64,000 bases of DNA from Azospirillum oryzae (GTDB lineage: Bacteria > Pseudomonadota > Alphaproteobacteria > Azospirillales > Azospirillaceae), in the NCBI RefSeq assembly GCF_008364795.1, contig NZ_VTTM01000008.1, positions 186,001-250,000 on the forward strand. The letters run 5' to 3'. How positions within the stretch are numbered: position 1 is the stretch's first letter; each line of letters begins with the position of its first letter. The notes beneath the pieces were generated by a model. That model was not told the origin of the DNA, did not search any database, and worked only from the letters and a program-made list of their open reading frames with translations. Below are positions 53,523 to 60,465 of this stretch, piece by piece. A program made the translations under genes and the position numbers.

Positions 53523-54887
53523 TCAGGCCTTCACGATGCGCTCGTCGAAGCCCTCGACGGCGCGCATGGCGTTGCGGGTGTCGACCACCAGCGGGCAATG
53601 GGCGGCGAGGCTGTGCCAGTCGATGCCGTCATGGTCGGTGACGATCACCGCCGCGTCGAAGCCGGCAAGCCGCTCCGCGTCCCAGGCGACGGAGGTGCGG
53701 CCGGCAAGCGCCGCATGCTCGCGGGTGACCGGCAGCACGGGGATGAAGGGGTCGTGGTATTCGACCGCCGCCCCGCGCTCCAGCAGCATCTCCATCAGCC
53801 GCAGCCCCGGCGACTCCCGGCTGTCGTCGACGTTCTTCTTGTAGGCCATGCCGACCAGCAGGATGCGCGCCCGGCTCAGCCCGATGCCGGCGCGGCGGTC
53901 GAGCGCCAATGCCAAGCGGTCGACCACATGGCGCGGCATCATCGTGTTGACCTCTCCCGCCAGCTCGATGAAGCGGGTGGAGATCTGGTACTCGCGCGCC
54001 TTCCAGGTCAGATAGAAGGGGTCGATCGGGATGCAGTGGCCGCCCAGGCCGGGGCCGGGATAGAAGGGCATGAAGCCGAAGGGCTTGGTCTTCGCCGCCT
54101 CGATCACCTCCCAGATGTCGATGCCCATCGGCTCGAAGACGATCTTCAGCTCGTTCACCAGGGCGATGTTGACGGAGCGGAAGATGTTCTCGGTCAGCTT
54201 GGTCGCCTCAGCCGCCCGCGTGCCCGACACCGGAACCACCTGCGGCACCACCTGCTCGTAGAGCGCCACCGCCAGCCGCCGCGCGCCGTCGTCGTCGCCG
54301 CCGACCACCTTGGGGATGGTGCTGGTGGTGAAGCTGATGTTGCCGGGATCCTCGCGCTCGGGCGAATAGGCCAGGAAGAAGTCGCGTCCGCTGGCCAGCC
54401 CGGTCTCCTCCAGGATCGGCCGCATCACCTCGTCGGTGGTGCCGGGCCAGGTGGTCGATTCCAGAACCACCAGCTGGCCCGGCCGCAGCCGGTCGCGGAT
54501 CAGCCGGGTGGAGGCCTCGACGAAGCTCAGATCCGGCTCGCGCTGCGGCGACAGCGGGGTGGGCACGCAGACGATCACGGCGTCGCAGGCGGCGAATTGG
54601 TCGGCGTCGGTCGTCGCCCGGAACCGCCCGGTCGCCACCGCCTCGGCGACGCGCCCGTCGGCGATCTGCCGGATGTAGGAACGCCCGCTATTCAGCGCCG
54701 CCGCCTTCGCCGGGTCGATGTCGAAGCCGGTGACCGCAAAGCCGGCCCCGGTCAGCGCCAGGGCCAGCGGCAGCCCGACATAGCCGAGCCCGATCACCGC
54801 CACCCGCGCGCTGCGGCCACGATAGGCGTTTTCCAGCGACTGGATGTCGGGCGCCTGGATATCGAGCGAGGTGTCCGCTGTGCTCAT
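53523..54887 (-). CDS. nucleotide sugar dehydrogenase (UDP-N-acetyl-D-glucosamine/mannosamine type)
   Basis: A 454-residue UDP-sugar dehydrogenase. NAD site VAVIGLGYVGLPLAL (about 29-43), the active-site stretch LESTTWPGTT, AEATKLTENIFRSVNIALVNEL, and the catalytic C285 in LGGHCIPIDPFYL. The IPIDPFYL motif and overall length fit the WbpA/WecC group (UDP-HexNAc to UDP-HexNAcA) better than UDP-glucose dehydrogenase. The start MSTADTSL is chosen from two adjacent ATGs because GGAA is 7 bases upstream; GTG 54908 is less likely. It feeds uronic-type HexNAc sugars to surface glycans. Confidence 0.9.
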   Translation of the reverse strand: MSTADTSLDIQAPDIQSLENAYRGRSARVAVIGLGYVGLPLALALTGAGFAVTGFDIDPAKAAALNSGRSYIRQIADGRVAEAVATGRFRATTDADQFAACDAVIVCVPTPLSPQREPDLSFVEASTRLIRDRLRPGQLVVLESTTWPGTTDEVMRPILEETGLASGRDFFLAYSPEREDPGNISFTTSTIPKVVGGDDDGARRLAVALYEQVVPQVVPVSGTRAAEATKLTENIFRSVNIALVNELKIVFEPMGIDIWEVIEAAKTKPFGFMPFYPGPGLGGHCIPIDPFYLTWKAREYQISTRFIELAGEVNTMMPRHVVDRLALALDRRAGIGLSRARILLVGMAYKKNVDDSRESPGLRLMEMLLERGAAVEYHDPFIPVLPVTREHAALAGRTSVAWDAERLAGFDAAVIVTDHDGIDWHSLAAHCPLVVDTRNAMRAVEGFDERIVKA

Positions 54888-55028
54888 CATGACGTTCCGT
54901 ATCGACACTTCGAAGAGCTGGGCAACCTGCCAGCCATCGCCGAATGTGTGACGGTCGGCACGGCTTTGCGCAACCCCCCGTTCCGCATGCGTGTCGAGAG
55001 CCGGTCCCGGCCGGCCTTCCGGCGCCGC

Positions 55029-55964
55029 TTACAGCCGGTCCGCCCCGAAGGTGTCGCAGGATTCCAGCCGGCCGCTTTCCAGGCCGGTGCGGAACCAGCG
55101 GACGCGCTGGGCGGAGCTGCCGTGGGTGAAGCTGTCGGGGCTGACGGTGCCGCGCGCCTGACGCTGCAGGCGGTCGTCGCCGATGGCACTGGCGGCGGTC
55201 AGCGCCTCCTCGACGTCGCCGGGCTCCAGCATCCGGCGGTCGCGGTTGGCGTGGTTGCCCCAGATGCCGGCGAAGCAGTCGGCCTGCAGCTCCAGCCGCA
55301 CCGACAGGGCGTTGGCCTGGGCCTGATCGCCCGCCCGCTGCTGGGCCGCCTGCACCCGGTCGGAGATGCCCAGCAGGTTCTGGACATGATGGCCGACCTC
55401 ATGGGCGATGACATAGGCCTGGGCGAAGTCGCCGGGCGCCTGGAAGCGGTCGCGCAGCTCGCGGTAGAAGCCGAGGTCGATGTAGAGCTTGCGGTCCATC
55501 GGGCAGTAGAAGGGCCCCATCGCCGCCTGCGCCCGGCCGCAGCCCGACGACACCGTGCCGGTGAACAGCACCAGCGTCGGATCCTGGTACTGGCGCCCCA
55601 TCTGCTGGAACAGGCCCTGCCAGGTGTCCTCGGTGTCGGCCAGCACGACGGAGACGAAGCGCTTCAGCTCGTCGTCGGCCTGGCTGCGCGGGGCGGCATC
55701 GCCGATCTGCGTCCGCCCGGCCGTGCTGCGGTCCGCCTGCTCGCCGCCACCCAGCAGCACCGTCGGGTCGACCCCCAGCACCATCGACACCAGCAGCAGA
55801 ACGATGGCTCCGCCGATGCCCAGCCCGCCCCGGCCGATGCGGAAGCCGCCGCCCCCGCCGCCGCCGAAGCCACCACCGGAGCCGCCGCCGGCACCCCCGC
55901 CAGCACCCCCTTGGCCGCGACGGTCCTCGACATTCTCGCTTTCCCGTCCGCCCTGCCACCGCAT
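55029..55964 (-). CDS. YpfJ-type neutral zinc metallopeptidase family protein
   Basis: A 311-residue protein. Residues 1-45 are Gly-rich, one membrane helix at about 51-65 (GGAIVLLLVSMVLGV), then a metallopeptidase domain with H188-E-x-x-H192 in IAHEVGHHVQN and a downstream Glu/Asp region (RLELQADCFAGIWG). Conserved CGRAQAAMGPFYCP is present. This is the full layout of the 'putative neutral zinc metallopeptidase' family (YpfJ). Activity is inferred. AAGGAGG at a 6-base spacing fixes the start; the longer frame to 56198 is rejected. Confidence 0.9.
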   Translation of the reverse strand: MRWQGGRESENVEDRRGQGGAGGGAGGGSGGGFGGGGGGGFRIGRGGLGIGGAIVLLLVSMVLGVDPTVLLGGGEQADRSTAGRTQIGDAAPRSQADDELKRFVSVVLADTEDTWQGLFQQMGRQYQDPTLVLFTGTVSSGCGRAQAAMGPFYCPMDRKLYIDLGFYRELRDRFQAPGDFAQAYVIAHEVGHHVQNLLGISDRVQAAQQRAGDQAQANALSVRLELQADCFAGIWGNHANRDRRMLEPGDVEEALTAASAIGDDRLQRQARGTVSPDSFTHGSSAQRVRWFRTGLESGRLESCDTFGADRL

Positions 55965-56358
55965 CGCCACCCTCCTTTCGGCCATCCTTCGTGATGGACC
56001 GGTGGAGACGAAACCATGGGGCCGCTCGCGCGTTCCCTGGAGACCCGTAGCCAGAAGGAGGACCGGAGCGACGAGAGGAGAGGAGCAGCTTGTAAAAACC
56101 TGTTTCGCCCCCATCTGGAGACATGGCCGACACCGCATTCGCGGTGCGTTTCCCTGCCCCCTCCGGTTCATCGAGGGGGAGCTTTCCTCGGGGAACACCG
56201 GTCTTTTGGGGCATGCCCGTTCCGGGGCCGGTCCCGCTTATCGGAGCCTTGCCGGGCGGTGTCCGCCGCAAGGGCTCCTGTTTCAAGATGTCACACACTA
56301 GGAAGAGCCGGCCGGCCCCCGAGTCCATCGGTCAGCCTATCCGGCCTGGAGAATTTTC
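55965..56358. promoter_or_regulatory. leader region of the infC operon
   Basis: 394 bases with no gene. A strong hairpin at 56243-56278 pairs GGAGCC-TTGC-GGCGG with CCGCC-GCAA-GGCTCC with one bulged G and a two-base bulge opposite, loop TGT. It is followed by TGTTTC, so it could act as a weak terminator or regulatory leader structure. Smaller hairpins occur near 56129 (ACCGC-ATTC-GCGGT). The region separates a minus-strand gene from the plus-strand small ORF and infC and should hold promoters for both. Confidence 0.45.
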
Positions 56359-56571
56359 ATGACGACCCCGATCCATTCCACCGCCTCCCATTCCATCGGC
56401 CATTTCGCAGCCCAGTCCGCGCTTGCGCCTGCTCATCTGGCCGCCACCCGTCGTTCCGCCGGCCAATTCGCCGCAGTCGACGGCAAAAAGGCCGATTTCC
56501 GCTCCAATCCCGAGCCGTCCGGCTTGACCCGGAGCGAAGTGCGGCAGATTGTGCTCGACATCCTGGGCTGA
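56359..56571 (+). CDS. small protein of unknown function upstream of infC
   Basis: A 70-residue protein. GGAG with an 8-base spacer (CCTGGAGAATTTTC before ATG) gives a good ribosome site. It is Ala/His/Ser-rich at the N-terminus and ends with a helix (LTRSEVRQIVLDILG). No signal peptide or membrane segment. Not recognised. It ends 55 bases before the infC start on the same strand and is probably cotranscribed, so a role near translation is possible but unsupported. Confidence 0.55.
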   Translation: MTTPIHSTASHSIGHFAAQSALAPAHLAATRRSAGQFAAVDGKKADFRSNPEPSGLTRSEVRQIVLDILG

Positions 56572-56626
56572 GCCTCTTGACCCGGGCTCGCTCCTTTCTA
56601 CCCCTCCACGACCATAGGAGATCACC

Positions 56627-57160
56627 ATAGCCAAGCTCTACGACGCGGACCCCGTCCGCGAAGGCCCGCGCCTCAACCGTGAAATCACCGCCCGTATGGT
56701 CCGCCTCGTCGGCGCCGACGGCGAGATGGTCGGCGTGGTGCCGCTCCGCCAAGCGCTGGAAGCCGCCGCGGATGCCGACCTCGACCTCGTCGAAGTGGCG
56801 CCCCAGGCGGATCCGCCTGTCTGCAAGATCCTCGATTACGGCAAGTTCCGTTTCGAGGAGCAGAAGAAGGCCAACGAGGCGCGGAAGAAGCAGAAGATCA
56901 TCGAGCTGAAGGAAATCAAGCTTCGGCCGAACATCGACGATCACGACTATGAAGTGAAGATGCGCTCCGCCATCCGCTTCATCGAGGAAGGCGACAAGGT
57001 CAAGATGACCATGCGCTTCCGCGGTCGCGAGATGGCGCACCAGGATCTCGGTCTGAATGTGCTCGTCCGCGTGCGCGACCAGCTCCAGGACATCGCCAAG
57101 GTCGAGCAGATGCCCCGGGTCGAAGGTCGTATGATGGTTATGGTGCTGGCCCCGCGCTGA
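56627..57160 (+). CDS. infC: translation initiation factor IF-3, apparent AUA start
   Basis: A 177-residue IF-3. The N-domain contains [22 protein letters not shown] and [20 protein letters not shown]; the C-domain contains [17 protein letters not shown] and [16 protein letters not shown]. It binds the 30S subunit and checks the start codon. There is no ATG, GTG or TTG in frame at the right place: the first ATG (56696) would remove 23 conserved residues. ATA at 56627-56629 has AGGAG (56616-56620) with a 6-base spacer and gives the normal N-terminus. Rare starts in infC are known (AUU in E. coli) and permit autoregulation. The usual downstream rpmI and rplT genes are absent. Confidence 0.93.
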   Translation: MAKLYDADPVREGPRLNREITARMVRLVGADGEMVGVVPLRQALEAAADADLDLVEVAPQADPPVCKILDYGKFRFEEQKKANEARKKQKIIELKEIKLRPNIDDHDYEVKMRSAIRFIEEGDKVKMTMRFRGREMAHQDLGLNVLVRVRDQLQDIAKVEQMPRVEGRMMVMVLAPR

Positions 57161-57181
57161 GCCCTGGCCAAAAGGGAACCT

Positions 57182-57203
57182 GCGGGGCGGTGCGCCGCCC
57201 CGC
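57182..57203 (+). terminator. GC-rich hairpin after infC
   Basis: GCGGGGCGG (57182-57190), loop TGCG and CCGCCCCGC (57195-57203) form a perfect 9-bp stem, followed by CCCTTTCCCC. A T tract is weak. It lies 22 bases after the infC stop. Confidence 0.65.
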
Positions 57204-57380
57204 CCCTTTCCCCTGATGACTGCAAATCCCGCCCCAAATTGCGCCGGACAATTCCCGGCAAATTCTGCGTAATGCGGCGGAATAATACCTGGATATTCGT
57301 ATTGGGTTATTGACCCTGTCGGTATCGAGCGCGGATCATTGGGAAGTTTGCTTCCCCCTGTGTTCCGGAAAGTCGTTGTA

Positions 57381-59027
57381 ATGAAGGACGAACGTGTCGC
57401 GCCCGCCTGGGAACCCATCTCCGGCGAACGGCAGTTCCGCCTGCTGGTCCAGAGCGTGGTCGACTACGCCATCTTCATGCTCGACCCCACCGGCGTCATC
57501 CGCAGCTGGAATGCGGGGGCGGCCCGGATGAAGGGCTATGCCGCCGACGAGATCATCGGCCAACATTTCTCCAGCTTCTACACGCCAGAGGACCGCGCCG
57601 CCGGCGTGCCCCAGCGCGCCCTCGCCACCGCCCTGTCGGAGGGCAAGTTCGAGGCGGAGGGCTGGCGCCTGCGCAAGGACGGCACCCGCTTCTGGGCCAG
57701 CGTCGTCATCGACCCCATCCGCGACGAGACCGGGACTTTGCGCGGCTTCGCCAAGGTCACCCGCGACATCACCGAACGCCGCAAGGCCCAGCAGGCGCTG
57801 GACGAGGCGCGCGAGGCCCTGGCCCAGGCGCAGAAGATGGAGGCGGTCGGCCAGCTGACCGGCGGCGTCGCCCACGACTTCAACAACCTGCTGCAGGCGA
57901 TCAGCAGCAGCCTGGAGTTGATCGAGCAGCGGCTGTCGGCCGGCCGCACCGACATCGCCCCCTTCGCCGCCACCGCGCGCGCCGCGGTGGACCGGGCCGC
58001 CACCCTGACCCGGCGCCTGCTGGCCTTCGCCCGGCGCCAGCCGCTGAAGCCGGAGCGCACCGACCTCAACATGCTGGTGGTCGGGCTGTGGGACCTGCTG
58101 GGCCGCTCGGTGGGCGAGGAGATCCGGCTGGAACGCCGGCTGGCGGAACCGCTGTGGCCGGTCCATGCCGATGTGAACCAGATCGAAAGCGCCCTGCTCA
58201 ACCTGGTCATCAACGCCCGCGACGCCATGCCCGACGGCGGATCGGTGACGGTGGAGACCGCCAACGCCGTTTTTGCATCGGGCGACCTCGTCAACGATCC
58301 TGGGGTGGAGCCCGGCGACTATGCCGTGCTGACCGTGCGCGACAGCGGCACCGGCATGCCGCCGGACGTGCTGGCCCGCGTCTTCGAGCCCTTCTTCACC
58401 ACCAAGCCGATCGGCCAGGGCACCGGGCTGGGGCTGAGCCAGCTCTACGGCTTCGCCCGCCAGTCCGGCGGCTTCGTCCGCATCGACAGTGCGGTCGGCC
58501 GCGGCACCGCGGTGCATCTCCACCTGCCGCGCGACGATGCCGCCGCCGAGCAGGCCGCTCCGGCCCCTGCTTCCGCCGCCGTCCCCGCCCCGCCCACCGA
58601 CCGGGCCGGGCGGGGCACGGTGCTGGTGGTGGAGGACGAGGAGCTGGTCCGCATGCTGCTGGTGGAGGTGCTGGAGGGCGACGGCTACACCGTGCTGGAG
58701 GCCGCCGACGGCGCCACGGCGCTTGCCCGGCTGAGCGAGGCCGCGGCAGGGCGGGAAGGCGCAGGGGAAGGCGCAGGGCCGCCGGTCGACCTGCTGGTGA
58801 CCGATGTCGGGCTGCCCGGCCTGAACGGCCGCCAGCTGGCGGAGGCGGCGAAGGCGCATTATCCCGATCTGAAGGTGCTGTTCCTGACCGGCTATGCCTT
58901 CCAAGCCCTGGACGACAGGCCCGGCGATGGCGAGGATGGGCTTGGCCGCAACATGCGCCTGCTGGCCAAGCCGGTGGCGGTCGATGCCTTCCGCGCCATG
59001 GTCCGTTCGATGCTGTCCGACGGATGA
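57381..59027 (+). CDS. PAS-domain hybrid histidine kinase
   Basis: A 548-residue soluble sensor kinase with no membrane segment. Residues about 15-140: PAS domain with YAIFMLDPTGVIRSWN and PAC (GFAKVTRDITERR). Residues about 145-220: HisKA with the phospho-accepting H165 in GGVAHDFNNLLQ. Residues about 260-385: ATPase with N box (LINARDAMPDGG), G1 and G2 (DSGTGM, GQGTGLGLSQ). Residues about 420-545: receiver with phospho-acceptor D475 in LVTDVGLPGLNG and the conserved Lys in LAKPV. No cognate output regulator is adjacent. Signal unknown; the PAS type can bind haem, flavin or nothing. Confidence 0.9.
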   Translation: MKDERVAPAWEPISGERQFRLLVQSVVDYAIFMLDPTGVIRSWNAGAARMKGYAADEIIGQHFSSFYTPEDRAAGVPQRALATALSEGKFEAEGWRLRKDGTRFWASVVIDPIRDETGTLRGFAKVTRDITERRKAQQALDEAREALAQAQKMEAVGQLTGGVAHDFNNLLQAISSSLELIEQRLSAGRTDIAPFAATARAAVDRAATLTRRLLAFARRQPLKPERTDLNMLVVGLWDLLGRSVGEEIRLERRLAEPLWPVHADVNQIESALLNLVINARDAMPDGGSVTVETANAVFASGDLVNDPGVEPGDYAVLTVRDSGTGMPPDVLARVFEPFFTTKPIGQGTGLGLSQLYGFARQSGGFVRIDSAVGRGTAVHLHLPRDDAAAEQAAPAPASAAVPAPPTDRAGRGTVLVVEDEELVRMLLVEVLEGDGYTVLEAADGATALARLSEAAAGREGAGEGAGPPVDLLVTDVGLPGLNGRQLAEAAKAHYPDLKVLFLTGYAFQALDDRPGDGEDGLGRNMRLLAKPVAVDAFRAMVRSMLSDG

Positions 59028-59138
59028 CGCCGGCCGCCCGGCGGCCATCCCGCCCCGTCCCGCTTTCAAAGGGGAAGCCCGCAACGCCGACAGCGCCCGC
59101 GCCGCAGCGGGGCTGCACCAACCGCCGGACCTGAGACG

Positions 59139-60344
59139 ATGCCCCTGCTCGCCCGCGTTTCGACGCTGCTGCTGCTTTCCCTGACCGTTTTCGCGGTCCT
59201 GCTGGCGCCCCTGCCGGCCTCGGCCAGGAGTTCGGCCGAGAAGGCCTGGACGCCGGTCGCCGCGGAGATCCTGATGGACGCGCACAGCGGCAAGGTCCTG
59301 CGGGCGCGCAATGCCGACCAACTGACCTACCCGGCCTCGCTGACCAAGATGATGACGCTGATGCTGACCTTCGAGGCGCTGGACCGCGGCACGCTGCGGC
59401 TGAACCAGAGCCTCGTGGTGTCGCGGCATGCCGCGTCGATGCCGCCGTCGCGGTTGTGGCTGGCGCCCGGCAGCACCATCACGGTGGAGCAGGCGATCCT
59501 GGCGCTGGTCACCCGCTCGGCCAACGACGTCGCGGTGGTGCTGGGCGAGGCGCTGGGCGGCAGCGAGCCTGCCTTCGCCAAAAAGATGACGGCGCGTGCC
59601 CGGCGGCTTGGCATGCGCCACACGGTGTTCCGCAACGCATCGGGCCTGCCCGACCGGCTGCAGCGGACGACGGCGCGCGACATGGCGATCCTGTCCCGGG
59701 CGCTGATCGGCCGCCATGCCAAACATTACGCCTATTTCAAGCGCCGCAGCTTCGACTGGCAGGGCGATACGGTCTATGGCCACAACCGCCTGATGGCGCG
59801 CTATCCCGGCATGGACGGCATCAAGACCGGCTACATCGCCGCGTCCGGCTTCAACCTTGCCGCCTCGGCGGTGCGGGACGGACGCCGCCTGATCGCGGTG
59901 GTGCTGGGCGGGCACAGCGCCGACGCCCGCGACAGCTTGGTCGCCGACCTGCTGGATGCCGGCTTCCAGCGCCCGACCAGCCCGTCCCGGCCGGCGCCCG
60001 CGCAGCCGGATCTGGTGATCACCAAGAACAGCGCCTCGACCGCCGAACGCAGCACGGCGGTGAGCGTGGCCGTCCCGTCGCTGAAGCCGGCCGCCACGGA
60101 AGCGGCGGACAGCTCCTGGTCCATCCAGGTCGGCGCCTTCGCCAGCCATGCCGCCGCGGTGCGCAGCGCCCGCGACACGGCCAAACGCCTGGGCTCCCTC
60201 GCTGCCGGCGCCAGCCCCGCGGTGGTCCGCTCCGGCGGTCTCTACAAGGCCCGCCTGACGGGATTCCCCGCCGCGACCGCCGACGCGGCCTGCAGCGCCC
60301 TGAAGACGGCCGGACGCGGCTGCTTCCCGGTGCGGGGCGGGTGA
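59139..60344 (+). CDS. D-alanyl-D-alanine carboxypeptidase with SPOR domain
   Basis: A 401-residue penicillin-binding protein of the DacA type. Signal peptide 1-29 (cut after ASA). Active-site S67-x-x-K70 in ASLTKM, S127-A-N129 in TRSANDVAV and K229-T-G231 in GIKTGY. Residues about 325-400 form a SPOR domain (WSIQVGAFASHAAAVRSA), which targets denuded peptidoglycan at division sites. It trims the terminal D-Ala of stem peptides in the periplasm. Two hairpin repeats follow the gene. Confidence 0.93.
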   Translation: MPLLARVSTLLLLSLTVFAVLLAPLPASARSSAEKAWTPVAAEILMDAHSGKVLRARNADQLTYPASLTKMMTLMLTFEALDRGTLRLNQSLVVSRHAASMPPSRLWLAPGSTITVEQAILALVTRSANDVAVVLGEALGGSEPAFAKKMTARARRLGMRHTVFRNASGLPDRLQRTTARDMAILSRALIGRHAKHYAYFKRRSFDWQGDTVYGHNRLMARYPGMDGIKTGYIAASGFNLAASAVRDGRRLIAVVLGGHSADARDSLVADLLDAGFQRPTSPSRPAPAQPDLVITKNSASTAERSTAVSVAVPSLKPAATEAADSSWSIQVGAFASHAAAVRSARDTAKRLGSLAAGASPAVVRSGGLYKARLTGFPAATADAACSALKTAGRGCFPVRGG

Positions 60345-60363
60345 CGCGGGTGCGGAGCGCTTC

Positions 60364-60407
60364 CTAGAGTCTGTCCGATGCTTATTGAAGCATCGGACAG
60401 ACTCTAG
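60364..60407. repeat. perfect 20-bp palindrome, loop of 4
   Basis: CTAGAGTCTGTCCGATGCTT (60364-60383), loop ATTG, then its exact reverse complement (60388-60407). CTTTTG follows on the plus strand, so it could also terminate the carboxypeptidase transcript. Its near-perfect symmetry suggests a mobile or REP-like origin. Confidence 0.92.
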
Positions 60408-60420
60408 CCTTTTGATTTGC

Positions 60421-60465
60421 CGTGCGATTCACGCTTCAGACGATTCCGTCTGAACCGATCGCACT
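60421..60465. repeat. second palindromic element, nested arms
   Basis: Inner hairpin TTCAGACG-ATTC-CGTCTGAA (about 60434-60453) lies within outer arms GTGCGAT / ATCGCAC. It is followed by TCTAAAT. It directly abuts the stop of the converging kinase gene. I recall similar CGATCGGTTCAGACG-like repeats as abundant in Azospirillum and rhizobial intergenic DNA. Confidence 0.8.

Noticed and set aside
53523-54887. UDP-glucose 6-dehydrogenase supplying the decarboxylase
   Set aside because: Motifs (GGHCIPIDPFYL, length, NIFRSVNIALVNEL) fit the UDP-HexNAc group better; substrate would need to be tested.
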